64,000 nucleotides of DNA from an uncultured Collinsella sp. (GTDB lineage: Bacteria > Actinomycetota > Coriobacteriia > Coriobacteriales > Coriobacteriaceae), in the NCBI GenBank assembly GCA_958405195.1, contig CATYDM010000004.1:1-64000 (forward strand), read 5' to 3'. The notes under the pieces were generated by a model that was not told the origin of the DNA, made no database searches, and worked only from the letters and a program-made list of their open reading frames with translations. Shown here one piece after another: positions 16,185-26,007 of this stretch (positions are counted from its first letter, which is position 1; each line of letters opens with the position of its first letter). The position numbers and the translations under genes were made by a program.

Positions 16185-19100
16185 TAGCTCAGCCTCCCGT
16201 GCTCGACCGAAAGCGAGAAATCGGCAAACGCGCAGGTGCTGGCACGGTGGCTCACGAGCACAATGGTCTTGCCGCGGCGTTTGAGCTCGTCGACGGCCTG
16301 CATTACGGCTGCCTCGTTGAGGGCGTCGAGTGCGCTGGTGGGCTCGTCGAGCAAGATGAAAGGCGCGTCGTTGAGGAAGATGCGCGCAAGGCCGATGCGC
16401 TGGCGCTCGCCGCCCGAAAGCGAGTCGCCCAGCTCGGCAACGGGCGTGTCGAGTCCCTGCGGCAGACGGTCGATGAGCGTGGTGAGTGAGGCGGAGCGGC
16501 AAGCGTCGAGCAGCTCAGCATCGGAGGCACCGGAGCGCGCGACCAGCAGGTTCTCGCGTACGGTGCCGCAGAACAGATGCGTATCCTGCGTCATGTAGGC
16601 CTCGTTGTCGCGCAGGCTCGCCGTGTTGATCCGGCGGGCGTCAACGCCGCTTACCGTGATGTCGCCGGCGGTGGGGTCCCAAAAACGCATGAGCAGCTTG
16701 AGCAGCGTTGACTTGCCCGAGCCCGAGCGCCCCATGATGCAGGTCATGGTGCCGGGCGCAAAGGTGCAGGTCACGTCGTCGAGGATGAGACTCGAAGCGG
16801 GGTCGTTCGCGACCTGCTCTGTGGCGTCGGCACCGCCCGCGTCCATGCCGCCCGCATAGCTAAAGCTCACGTGCTTGGCTGCGGCGCCGGCAAACTCAAC
16901 GTCCTGTCCATCGGCGACCTCGGCGCACTGGGGCCGCTCGTCGAGCAAATCGAGCACGCGTGCGCCCGAGGCGAGCGTCTCCTGCAGTGAGGCGCCCAGG
17001 CGGCTCACGGCCATCACCGAGCCAAACGACGACACAAAGGTAAAGACGGCGACAAACGCTGCGGCAAAATCAACCGTTCCCGCAGACACCAGCTGCAGCG
17101 CACGTCCGAGCATCACCAGATTGGCCGCAAGAATAAGCGCATCGGCTACGGCCTCGCTGGCCGCCTGGCGGCGCTTGAGGCGCGCGTCCACGGCACCGAC
17201 TTGCTCGGTCAGCTTGCCCAGGGCACGGCTGCGATCGGCGCCACCGGCAAACTGGATAGTCTCGGACGCGCCGCGTAGACTGTCGAGCACAAAGGCACCC
17301 AGATTACCGGCACCCTCGCGGCTCTGGCGGCCGGTGGTGCCGCATGCCTTGGCCGAGGTCAGGGGCAGCAGCACGCCCAGGACCGCGTAGGCCACGAGCG
17401 CGATACCCGCGAGCTCGGAGCTCACAGCCAGCAAAAAGCCCTCATACACAACGGTGCAGACCAGAGCGATGGCAATGGGCGAGATGGTGTGCGCGTAGAA
17501 GACCTCGAGCAACTCGATATCCGAGGTGACCAGGCTCACGAGCTCGCCCTTGCCGCGGCCCTCGAGCTTGGCGGGGGCGAGCTGGCGCAGGGCACCAAAC
17601 ACCAGGTCGCGAATGTGCGCGAGCAGACGGAATGCGATGTAATGGTTGCAGAGCTGCTCGCCGTAGTGGAGCGGCCCGCGTGCGATGCCGCAGGCGGCAC
17701 AGGCCGCGCATGTGACGATAAGACCAAGCCCCAAGGCGTTGCGGCCCAGCGCGGCCATAAGGCCAAAGGCGCCAAAGGCCGGAACAAACGCGGCGGTGAG
17801 CATGCCAATGCTGCCCAGCACGACAGCTAGCATAAGCCAGCCGGCAAGCGGTCGGACGAGCCCCATCATGCGCCACATGATGGACGGCGCCGAGCGACGG
17901 GCGCGGCCGGAGTCAGGCACCGCGGCAGCAGAAGACGAGCCGGCACCGTTGAGGCCATCGGCACAGGCGGCGCTGCCGTCAACAGCCTCAACCGCGCCGG
18001 CATCCTCGGCATCACCCTCTGCATACGCATATGCCGAGAGCTGCTCCTGGCTGTTCCACATGCGCGCATAGGCGCCCGCGGCGGCCAAGAGCTCGCCGTG
18101 AGTCCCGTGCTCGGCAATACGGCCACGCTCCAGCACCAGAATCTGGTCGGCGTCCACGATTGTCGACAGGCGATGTGCCACCACGATTACGGTGTGCTCG
18201 CCGGCGAGCGACGCGATGACCTCGCCGATCGCGGCCTCGCTTGCGGCATCGACGTTGCTCGTAGCCTCGTCAAACACATAGATCGGCGAGCCGTGCAGCA
18301 GGGCGCGGGCCATGCACACGCGCTGGCGCTGGCCGCCCGAAAGGTTGGTGCCGCCCTCGTTAATCACCATGTCGAGCCCGCCGTTGGCCCGCACAAAGGC
18401 CGCCACGCGCGTGCGGTCGAGCGCGCGCAAAAGCTCGGCGTCGGTGGCGTTGGGCTGGGCGAGCAGCAGGTTGTCGCGCAGGGTGCCGGCAAACAGGTAA
18501 CCGTTGGTGGGCACCAGCGTGACGGCGCGCATGAGCGAGGCGGCCGTGGCATCGCGCAACTCGACGCCGCCAATGCGAACGCTGCCACGGTAGGCACCCT
18601 TGCGGCCCGCGATAATCCCCGCGAGCGTGGACTTGCCGCCGCCGCTTTCGCCCACGAGTGCCACGAGCGAGCCGTGCGCAATGGTCGCGCTGCCGCTGTC
18701 CAGCACCGTGCGGTCGCCGTATGCATAGCTCACGCCCGCGAGCTCGATATCGCCGCGACCGTCAAGCTCAACATCGCCGCGCTCGGGCTCGGGCGTATCC
18801 AAAATGCCAAACATGCGGCGCGAGGCGGCCATGCCGTTCATGGCCGTGTGGAACAGCGATCCCAGGCGGCGCATGGGCAAAAAGAACTCCTGCGACAGAA
18901 AGACGATGAGGAAGGTGGCCTCAAAGCCGATCTTGCCCGTGGCGAGCTGCAGCGCGGCTACGATAATGCCGAGCGCGGCGCCCATATAGACGACCAGGTC
19001 CATAACGCAAATGGAGCGCAGCTGCATCACCAGCAGGCGCATGGTCGCCGTGCGGAAACGCTCGGACTCGGCGTTGATGCGCTCGTGCCAGCTGCGATCG

Positions 19101-19750
19101 GCCTGGTAGACCTTAAGGGTGGTGAGACCCTGCACGGCCTCCAGGAACATGCCGCCCAGATCGACATAGCTACCCCAGTACTCGGCACCGATCTTTTTGG
19201 CGTTGCGCATGACCATCATGATGGAGACGGGGATGACCGGAACGCAGGCGAGCAGCAGCGCGGCGGGAAGACCCGCCTGGCCCACGAGCAGTACAAAGAG
19301 CGTGATGGGTGCCAAGCCGGCAAAGAAGAGCTGCGGCAGGTAGCCGCCAAAGTACACTTGGAGTTGCGTGGCGCCCTCGACGCTGGTCTGGACGGCCTCG
19401 GCGGTGGGGACGGTCTCGGTGTAGGAGGGGCCGAGTGCGGTGAGCTTGTCGTAGACGAGCGAGCGCACGCGGCGGACGGCCTCGAACGCGGCCTTGTCGC
19501 CGGCGCGTTGGGCCAGGTAGATGGAGGCGGCGCGCACGATGATGGCGGCGGCGAGCGGCAAGGCCGCCTGTGCGAGGGCATCGACGGCGAGCGCGGCGGA
19601 AAGGCCGTCCGTGACGATGCCGCCCAGAATGCGTGCAAGCGCCCACATCACCGTGATGTTTGCCATCAGCGCGATCCACTTAAACAGGACGCTTGCCAAA
19701 ATGTAGGGCGTTGCCTGCGGAACCAGGGAGAAGAGCCGCTTCTCGAACAT
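16184..19750 (-). CDS. Fused CydDC-type ABC exporter
   Basis: This 1188-residue protein joins two complete ABC half-transporters. Half one has six hydrophobic helices (about 1-310) and an ATPase with Walker A GESGGGKST (about 363-371), signature NLSGGQRQR and FDEATSNVD. A linker of about 560-615 is rich in Ala, Ser and acidic residues. Half two has Walker A GRSGSGKST (about 1007-1015), LSGGERQR and LDEPTSALD. The order resembles CydD and CydC, which export cysteine or glutathione and are needed for cytochrome bd assembly, but no cydAB is in the window. Only the following YgbA-like gene is coupled to it. Confidence 0.85.
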   Translation of the reverse strand: MFEKRLFSLVPQATPYILASVLFKWIALMANITVMWALARILGGIVTDGLSAALAVDALAQAALPLAAAIIVRAASIYLAQRAGDKAAFEAVRRVRSLVYDKLTALGPSYTETVPTAEAVQTSVEGATQLQVYFGGYLPQLFFAGLAPITLFVLLVGQAGLPAALLLACVPVIPVSIMMVMRNAKKIGAEYWGSYVDLGGMFLEAVQGLTTLKVYQADRSWHERINAESERFRTATMRLLVMQLRSICVMDLVVYMGAALGIIVAALQLATGKIGFEATFLIVFLSQEFFLPMRRLGSLFHTAMNGMAASRRMFGILDTPEPERGDVELDGRGDIELAGVSYAYGDRTVLDSGSATIAHGSLVALVGESGGGKSTLAGIIAGRKGAYRGSVRIGGVELRDATAASLMRAVTLVPTNGYLFAGTLRDNLLLAQPNATDAELLRALDRTRVAAFVRANGGLDMVINEGGTNLSGGQRQRVCMARALLHGSPIYVFDEATSNVDAASEAAIGEVIASLAGEHTVIVVAHRLSTIVDADQILVLERGRIAEHGTHGELLAAAGAYARMWNSQEQLSAYAYAEGDAEDAGAVEAVDGSAACADGLNGAGSSSAAAVPDSGRARRSAPSIMWRMMGLVRPLAGWLMLAVVLGSIGMLTAAFVPAFGAFGLMAALGRNALGLGLIVTCAACAACGIARGPLHYGEQLCNHYIAFRLLAHIRDLVFGALRQLAPAKLEGRGKGELVSLVTSDIELLEVFYAHTISPIAIALVCTVVYEGFLLAVSSELAGIALVAYAVLGVLLPLTSAKACGTTGRQSREGAGNLGAFVLDSLRGASETIQFAGGADRSRALGKLTEQVGAVDARLKRRQAASEAVADALILAANLVMLGRALQLVSAGTVDFAAAFVAVFTFVSSFGSVMAVSRLGASLQETLASGARVLDLLDERPQCAEVADGQDVEFAGAAAKHVSFSYAGGMDAGGADATEQVANDPASSLILDDVTCTFAPGTMTCIMGRSGSGKSTLLKLLMRFWDPTAGDITVSGVDARRINTASLRDNEAYMTQDTHLFCGTVRENLLVARSGASDAELLDACRSASLTTLIDRLPQGLDTPVAELGDSLSGGERQRIGLARIFLNDAPFILLDEPTSALDALNEAAVMQAVDELKRRGKTIVLVSHRASTCAFADFSLSVEHGRLS

Positions 19751-19950
19751 GAAACCTCCGATGCCATAACGGTGCCGGGCGGGGTCCTCGGCAGCCGCTT
19801 AGTTAGCCAAATGCAACTAGAGTAACATCGTGCAGCGGGTAAGTATGCCGATGGTAATTTTTTGGCCGATGAACTGCGTAGAAAGTTCAAAATTGTTGAG
19901 TGCGGCGAACTTTGTGGTGGACGGAGTGCGGGCGCAATTCTGATCGTGTG

Positions 19951-20039
19951 CGGCCCCGCTCCAAAACGTGTACGTCAGCCCCCAAAACCGACAAAAAATG
20001 ACATGTTTGGAGGCTGACGTACACGTTTAGATAGGGGCG
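19951..20039. repeat. MITE-like inverted-repeat element
   Basis: A perfect 17-bp inverted repeat, AAACGTGTACGTCAGCC (19964-19980) and its complement (20012-20028), encloses a second pairing of CCCCAAAAC with GTTTGGAG. Weaker complementarity of CGGCCCC with GGGGCG flanks it. The element lies between the divergent cydDC-like and larC2-like genes, so it may also affect their expression. No coding capacity is seen. Confidence 0.7.
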
Positions 20040-20134
20040 AGGGCGGCGACGGACGAAAGTCACGCCTGCGCCACGTCCGATGTGCTAGCGTTTGAGTGAA
20101 CAAAACGAGCCCGCGCGGAAAGGATTCGGACCGT

Positions 20135-20620
20135 ATGCAACGTGGAAGTACATCTCCGCTGTCCCGCGAGACCGATGCGCCCGAGACCATCGTCAAGCTG
20201 GAGTGCGACATCGACGACGCATCGCCCGAGGTGCTCGCCTACGCCGCCGAACGCCTGCGCGAGGCGGGTGCGCGCGAGGTGCACTGGCTACCCCTCTACT
20301 GCAAAAAAGGCCGCCCCGGCTGGCAGCTGCAGGTGATTTGCTCGCATGAGGATGTCGAGCGCCTACAGACGATTATCTTTTTGGAGACCACGACCAACGC
20401 CGTTCGTCGCCAGGTGATGGAACGCGTTTGCCTGCCGCGCCGATTCGAACAGGTGGCAACGCCTTGGGGCGAGGTATCCGTTAAGGTGGCGACCCTGCCC
20501 GACGACAGCGAGCGCGCGGCACCCGAGTACGAGGATTGCGCCCGTCTTGCCCGCGAACATGGCGTGCCGCTCCAACGCGTGATGCAGGCGGCCCAAGCCG
20601 CGGCGTTGCGATTTGAGTGA
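20135..20620 (+). CDS. Stand-alone LarC C-terminal (DUF111) domain protein
   Basis: The 161-residue product matches the C-terminal part of LarC, the CTP-dependent nickel-insertion protein that finishes the nickel-pincer cofactor of lactate racemase. The block VKLECDIDDASPEVLAY, then VHWLPLYCKKGRPGWQLQVIC and VSVKVATL, is typical. Full LarC is about 400 residues; the N-terminal domain is absent and no frameshifted remnant is seen upstream. ATG 20135 is chosen with GGAAAGGA 10 nt upstream; GTG 20096 is also possible. It may be a domain used alone or a partner of another LarC elsewhere. Confidence 0.75.
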   Translation: MQRGSTSPLSRETDAPETIVKLECDIDDASPEVLAYAAERLREAGAREVHWLPLYCKKGRPGWQLQVICSHEDVERLQTIIFLETTTNAVRRQVMERVCLPRRFEQVATPWGEVSVKVATLPDDSERAAPEYEDCARLAREHGVPLQRVMQAAQAAALRFE

Positions 20621-20675
20621 TGCGCGCGATTGACGCGCCGCGCCAATCCAATTACCCCCACCGAAAGGACCACCC

Positions 20676-21224
20676 ATGAAATACTTCATCGCCTCTGACA
20701 TCCATGGCTCGGCATACTGGGCCGAGCGCCTCTGCACTGCCATCGAATCCGAACAGCCCGACCGCATCGTGCTGCTGGGCGACCTGCTCTACCACGGCCC
20801 GCGCAACGACCTGCCGCGCGACTACGCTCCCAAGCGCGTGATTCCGCTGCTCAACGCCCTGGCCGACCGCATCATCGCAGTGCGCGGCAACTGCGACGCC
20901 GAGGTCGACCAGATGGTGCTCGATTTTCCCGTCATGGCCGACTACGCCACCCTGTTTGACGAGACCGGCCGCGAGCTGTTCCTGACACACGGCCACGTCT
21001 TTGGCGCCGGCATGCACAACAGCGTTGACCATGCGCCCGCGCTGCCCGAGGGCTCCGCGCTCGTCTACGGCCATACGCACATCAAGGTCAACGAAGCGAG
21101 CGAGACGCACCCGGGCCTGTGGCTCTTCAATCCCGGCAGCGTGAGCATTCCCAAAGACGGCACGCACAGCTACGGTATCTACGAGGACGGTGCGTTCCGC
21201 CACGTGATCCTGGAGGAGGAGTAA
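20676..21224 (+). CDS. yfcE: YfcE-type phosphodiesterase
   Basis: This 182-residue calcineurin-like phosphoesterase has all five metal motifs: ASDIHGS, GDLLYHGP, RGNCD, THGHVF and GHTHI, with NPGSVSIPKD near the end. It should hydrolyse phosphodiester bonds with two Mn ions in the cytoplasm; the physiological substrate of this family is uncertain. GAAAGGA precedes ATG 20676. It stands 55 bp after the LarC-like gene and 2 bp before mazG, so it is probably co-transcribed with the latter. Confidence 0.9.
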   Translation: MKYFIASDIHGSAYWAERLCTAIESEQPDRIVLLGDLLYHGPRNDLPRDYAPKRVIPLLNALADRIIAVRGNCDAEVDQMVLDFPVMADYATLFDETGRELFLTHGHVFGAGMHNSVDHAPALPEGSALVYGHTHIKVNEASETHPGLWLFNPGSVSIPKDGTHSYGIYEDGAFRHVILEEE

Positions 21225-21226
21225 CC

Positions 21227-22087
21227 ATGCCCGAGCATATGGCTCAGCAAAATGCCGAGGGTTCGCGCGACCTGTCGACGCTGGTAGATGCGTCGGCCGA
21301 GCTGCAGCATCTGGTGCAGACCATCTGGCGCCTGCGTCAGCCCGACGGCTGCCCGTGGGACCGTGAGCAGACGCATCAGAGCATCGGCAAGAACATGATC
21401 GAGGAGGCCTATGAGGCGCTCGATTGCATCGAGGCGGACGACGTGGCGCATCTACGCGAGGAGCTGGGCGACGTGCTCATGCAGGTCGTGCTGCATGCGC
21501 AGATCGCGGCGGACGCCGGAGAGTTTACGCTTGCCGACGTGGCGCACGATATCGACGCCAAGCTCATCCGTCGCCATCCGCACGTCTTTGGCGATGCGGA
21601 TGCCGACAGCTCCGACGAGGTACTCAAGATTTGGGACGAGGTCAAGCTTGCCGAGAAGGCCGCTAAGGACAATGCCGTGGCGGCGGGCGAGGCTGCGCCC
21701 GAGGGCCTACTCGACGGCGTGCCCACGCATCTGCCGGCGCTGATGCAGGCTCAGAAGGTGTCGCGTAAGGCGGCTGCCGTGGGCTTTGAATGGGAGACGG
21801 TCCAGGATGTGTGGGACGAGGTCGCCGAGGAGCGTGCCGAGTTTGAGGCCGAGGCTCCCGGCTCGCCCGAGCGCGAGATGGAGTTTGGCGACCTGCTCTT
21901 TGCCCTGGTCAACGTTGCGCGCAAGGAGGGAATCGACGCCGAGAGCGCCCTGCGTGCCAGCACGGCAAAGTTCCGCCGCCGTTGGGCTGCGATGGAGCAG
22001 ATGGCGGCCGACGCCCACGTTGATCTGGCCGAGCTTTCGACTCACGGCCTCAACGACCTGTGGGACGCAGCAAAGGCGGAGGAGTAA
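21227..22087 (+). CDS. mazG: Nucleoside triphosphate pyrophosphohydrolase MazG
   Basis: The 286-residue protein shows the N-terminal MazG domain: LRQPDGCPWDREQTHQSIGKN, the metal-binding EEAYEALDCIE and REELGDVLMQVVLHAQ. A second, diverged MazG-like half follows with EFGDLLFALVNVARKEGID. It removes pyrophosphate from non-canonical nucleoside triphosphates and limits mutagenesis. ATG 21227 follows GGAGGAG; the open frame upstream overlaps yfcE and is ignored. It is the last gene before the enolase promoter region. Confidence 0.93.
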   Translation: MPEHMAQQNAEGSRDLSTLVDASAELQHLVQTIWRLRQPDGCPWDREQTHQSIGKNMIEEAYEALDCIEADDVAHLREELGDVLMQVVLHAQIAADAGEFTLADVAHDIDAKLIRRHPHVFGDADADSSDEVLKIWDEVKLAEKAAKDNAVAAGEAAPEGLLDGVPTHLPALMQAQKVSRKAAAVGFEWETVQDVWDEVAEERAEFEAEAPGSPEREMEFGDLLFALVNVARKEGIDAESALRASTAKFRRRWAAMEQMAADAHVDLAELSTHGLNDLWDAAKAEE

Positions 22088-22264
22088 GACTGCGGGGGCG
22101 ACGAGCTGACACGCCTCATCGTTCCCGCTAAATTTTTCGAAAAACAAGTGTATCCCTCGGCTAACTTAGGGCATAATGCAAAAAGTGCGACATGGCTAAC
22201 TTACGGAGGCGCACCGACGGTGCACGGTCAGCCGGTCGCTTGCATCCACTATGTTTCCAAGTGA

Positions 22265-23566
<1,302 letters not shown>

Positions 23567-23639
23567 ACGGGCGAATTTGGCGAGGGGGAGGCTGACTCGG
23601 TTCCGTCTCGCCTTGACTGGATGCTGCAAAGCGCCATTG

Positions 23640-23671
23640 GGCGCTGGGCCATATGGCTCAGCGCCTTTTTT
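23640..23671 (+). terminator. Rho-independent terminator of eno
   Basis: GGCGCTGGGCC (23640-23650) pairs with GGCTCAGCGCC (23655-23665), followed by TTTTTT. It ends the enolase transcript. Confidence 0.92.
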
Positions 23672-23762
23672 ATGTCGAGCAAAGGCTGCCGAAGGTGGTG
23701 CGCGCGCTCGTGCTATAACTAGAATACTTAGCGCAAACAAACCTCAACCGCACAAGGCGCAC

Positions 23763-24524
23763 ATGGATCAGATTTACGACAACAGGTACTATTCCGCCGG
23801 TTCGCGTGAGCCGTCGCCTCGCCGTGCGCGCACGGTGCAGCTCGGTGGGTCCGCCTACGCCGGCGCCGACCGCTCCACGCAGCGCCCGACAAGTACCTCG
23901 CGCCCCAATGCTCATGTGAATACTTCGGCAGATGGACCGGTGCGCCCGGCACGTTCGACACATGCGTCGCGTCCCTCGGCCCAGACGCACGACAGGTCGA
24001 GCAGGCCTTCGAGCCGTCTTTCGGGCTCGGACTTTATGCGCTACGCCAACGACAATGCGGTGGTCAAGGCGATCTATGACTTTACGCATGGCTCTCTGCG
24101 TCCGCTGTTTATCGGTATCGTGGTGGCGCTGGCGCTCGTGAGCCTGTATTTTCCCGTACGCGACCTGTACGTGGCAAAACGCTCGAGCGACATCTTGGCC
24201 AAGCAGGTCGAGATTCGCCAGCAATACAATGATGAGCTGCAAAAAAGCGTCGACAAGCTGCTCTCGGAGGAGGGTATCAAGGACGCGGCGTCCGAGGACC
24301 TGGGCCTGGTGATGCCCGGCGAGAAGAAGATTGACGTGCTAGGCTTGGACGACGATTCGGACTCGTCGTCGAGCAAAAAGTCCTCAAACGCCAAGAAGGC
24401 CAGCGAAGTGGCCAAGGAAATCGAAGAAGTCGGCAAGGACGCGCCGTGGTACATCCAGGCGCTCGACATGCTGTTTGGGTTTAACGGCGTCGAGGGTCAG
24501 ACGGTCGTGTCCAACGGCAAATAG
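23763..24524 (+). CDS. Septum formation initiator (FtsB/DivIC-like)
   Basis: The 253-residue protein has a long, basic and Ser/Pro/Arg-rich cytoplasmic N terminus (about 1-100), one membrane helix (LFIGIVVALALVSLYFPV, about 119-136), then a coiled-coil-like segment (EIRQQYNDELQKSVDKLL) and an acidic Ser-rich tail. This order fits DivIC/FtsB proteins that link FtsL and FtsQ in the divisome. A GPGE-like MPGEKKI motif follows the coiled coil. The start is ATG 23763 with only a weak AAGG site. It is 20 bp ahead of the Ppx/GppA gene, an arrangement often seen in actinobacteria. Confidence 0.82.
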   Translation: MDQIYDNRYYSAGSREPSPRRARTVQLGGSAYAGADRSTQRPTSTSRPNAHVNTSADGPVRPARSTHASRPSAQTHDRSSRPSSRLSGSDFMRYANDNAVVKAIYDFTHGSLRPLFIGIVVALALVSLYFPVRDLYVAKRSSDILAKQVEIRQQYNDELQKSVDKLLSEEGIKDAASEDLGLVMPGEKKIDVLGLDDDSDSSSSKKSSNAKKASEVAKEIEEVGKDAPWYIQALDMLFGFNGVEGQTVVSNGK

Positions 24525-24544
24525 CGCCCGGAGGGGAGCCCGCA

Positions 24545-25546
24545 ATGACAAATTGCAAACGCTATAAGGTGGCCGCGATCGACCTGGGAACGGTGTCGTC
24601 GCGACTGGTGTTGGCCCAGGTCGAGGGCGGAGCGATTGTGGAATCGTCCAAGCATACCGAGATTACCGACCTGGGCGAGGGCGTGGACGCGACGGGCCGC
24701 TTTTGCGAGGCGGCCGTTGAGCGTGTGCTCGCTGCGTGCCGCATGTTTGTGGACGAGGCCCGTGCCTTTGGGGCCGCGTGCGTCTGCACCACGTGCACGA
24801 GCGCCGCGCGCGATGCGTCCAATGCCGCGCTGCTGCTGGACGGCCTGCGCGAGCTGGGGCTCGAGCCGCAGGTGATTCCGGGCGAGGTCGAGGCGCGCCT
24901 GACATTTTTTGGCGTGGCGCACGACTTTGCCGGTGAACGCATTATCGTCGCCGATTCGGGCGGCGGCTCCACGGAGCTCGCGACGGGCGTGTACGCGCCG
25001 GAGCGCGGGGTCTTTGCGCTGGAGGGAACGCGCTCGCTGGACATCGGTTGCCGTCGCGTGACCGAGCGGTTTTTCTCTGCGCTGCCGCCGTCGACGAACG
25101 AGCTTGCGGTTGCCGCCGCGTGGGCGGGCGAGCAGTTCTCCGCCTATTTTGAGGGCCTGCCCAGCGACTTTGAGCGCGCCGAGCGCCTCGTTGCGGTGGG
25201 CGGTACCGTCACCACGCTCGTGGCGCTGGTCCACGAACTGGAGCCGTACGACTCGAACTTTGTGCACCTGCGCGAGCTTTCGATGGAGAAGATTTCGGCC
25301 GCTATCGAGCGCATGTCTGCGTTGGATGTTGCAGGCATTGCCGCGTTGCCGGGCGTGCAGCCCAAGCGCGCGGGCGTGATTCTGGCCGGCGCCGTGGTGA
25401 TTCGCGAGCTCATGCACGCCGGTGGCTACGATACGCTCACCGTAAGCGAGAACAGCCTCCTCGCCGGCATGGCCGCCACCATCAACGAAACCCTCGACGG
25501 CGCGAACCCCACCATCGGCTGGACCCCGAGTCTGAGTGCTCTTTAA
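24545..25546 (+). CDS. Ppx/GppA family phosphatase
   Basis: The 333-residue protein has the actin-like ATPase fold signatures of exopolyphosphatases: AAIDLGTVSSRLVL near the N terminus and ADSGGGSTELATG in the middle, with AVGGTVTTLVAL later. It should cleave polyphosphate or the 5'-phosphate of pppGpp. It lacks the C-terminal extension of E. coli Ppx, as is usual in short actinobacterial forms. GGAGGGGAG lies ahead of ATG 24545. It is probably co-transcribed with the DivIC-like gene. Confidence 0.9.
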   Translation: MTNCKRYKVAAIDLGTVSSRLVLAQVEGGAIVESSKHTEITDLGEGVDATGRFCEAAVERVLAACRMFVDEARAFGAACVCTTCTSAARDASNAALLLDGLRELGLEPQVIPGEVEARLTFFGVAHDFAGERIIVADSGGGSTELATGVYAPERGVFALEGTRSLDIGCRRVTERFFSALPPSTNELAVAAAWAGEQFSAYFEGLPSDFERAERLVAVGGTVTTLVALVHELEPYDSNFVHLRELSMEKISAAIERMSALDVAGIAALPGVQPKRAGVILAGAVVIRELMHAGGYDTLTVSENSLLAGMAATINETLDGANPTIGWTPSLSAL

Positions 25547-25554
25547 CCGTCTTC

Positions 25555-25631
25555 CTCTGAGTTGCGGTGAAATAGTTCCTAAATAAGCTGGTAAACGGTA
25601 TAAACAGGATATATTCCACCGCAACTTAGAG
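25555..25631. repeat. 77-bp inverted-repeat element
   Basis: A 20-bp arm starting CTCTGAGTTGCGGTG (25555-25574) is repeated in inverse form at 25612-25631 with two mismatches, around a 37-nt AT-rich core. It follows the Ppx/GppA gene and may act as its transcript end or be a small MITE. No other copy was found in the window. Confidence 0.65.
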
Positions 25632-25644
25632 CCCCGCCGGCGTG

Positions 25645-25713
25645 TAAAAGAAACGAGCCCGCATCCCTGGGGAACACGGGCTCGTAAAAGCCAAATGGTA
25701 GGGGCGGTGGGAC
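25645..25713 (-). repeat. Duplicated tRNA-Leu 3' end plus terminator (distal copy)
   Basis: This 69-bp stretch nearly repeats 25841-25909, 196 bp away in the same orientation. On the minus strand it reads the last 14 bases of the tRNA-Leu gene with CCA, then a short gap and a terminator hairpin (CGAGCCCG with CGGGCTCG and a T-rich end). The body of the tRNA is missing. It looks like a remnant tRNA gene or an integration-site footprint. The 127 bp between the copies hold perfect hairpins at 25718-25740 and 25781-25799 and a plus-strand T-arm-like GGGTTCGAGTCCC. Confidence 0.75.
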
Positions 25714-25840
25714 GTCTGCGTATTTGCTGCGCAAATACGCACCGGCTTCGGACGCCTGCCGGCGCCCTCGCCGGCTCGCTGCGGACGCTGCGCGTCCGCT
25801 TGACGCTCGCCCCCTCGCGGGTTCGAGTCCCACCGGCATC

Positions 25841-25881
25841 TAAAAGAAACGAGCCCGCATCCCTTGGGGACACGGGCTCGA
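25841..25881 (-). terminator. Terminator of tRNA-Leu
   Basis: On the minus strand CGAGCCCGTGT pairs with the GCGGGCTCG side of the stem and is followed by TTTCTTTTA. It lies 11 bp past the 3' end of the tRNA gene. Confidence 0.85.
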
Positions 25882-25891
25882 AAGCTCCATA

Positions 25892-25976
25892 TGGTAGGGG
25901 CGGTGGGACTCGAACCCACAATCCTTGCGGCGAGAGATTTTAAGTCTCCTGCGTATGCCAATTCCGCCACGCCCCC
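25892..25976 (-). tRNA. tRNA-Leu (anticodon UAA)
   Basis: The 85-nt minus-strand gene folds as a class II tRNA. The acceptor GGGGGCG pairs with CGCCCCT, the discriminator is A, and CCA is encoded. The anticodon loop is CTTAAAA with anticodon TAA, flanked by GGAGA and TCTCT. A long variable arm (CGCCGCAAGGATT) and the T-arm GTGGGTTCGAGTCCCAC follow, as expected for leucine. Confidence 0.96.
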
Positions 25977-26007
25977 GTGAGACTAGAAGTCTAGCACAAG
26001 CCGTCCG

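Noticed and set aside
18098..19825. Plus-strand open frame of 575 codons opposite the CydDC-like gene
   Set aside because: The minus-strand protein has two complete ABC modules; the plus frame has antisense composition only.
25718..25842. Possible CRISPR-like or second complete tRNA in the repeat region
   Set aside because: Hairpins and a T-arm-like fragment are present, but there is no regular repeat-spacer pattern and no full cloverleaf.
24497..25921. Minus-strand frame running through the Ppx/GppA gene and the tRNA-repeat region
   Set aside because: It joins an antisense frame to translated repeat and tRNA sequence, so it is not a gene.
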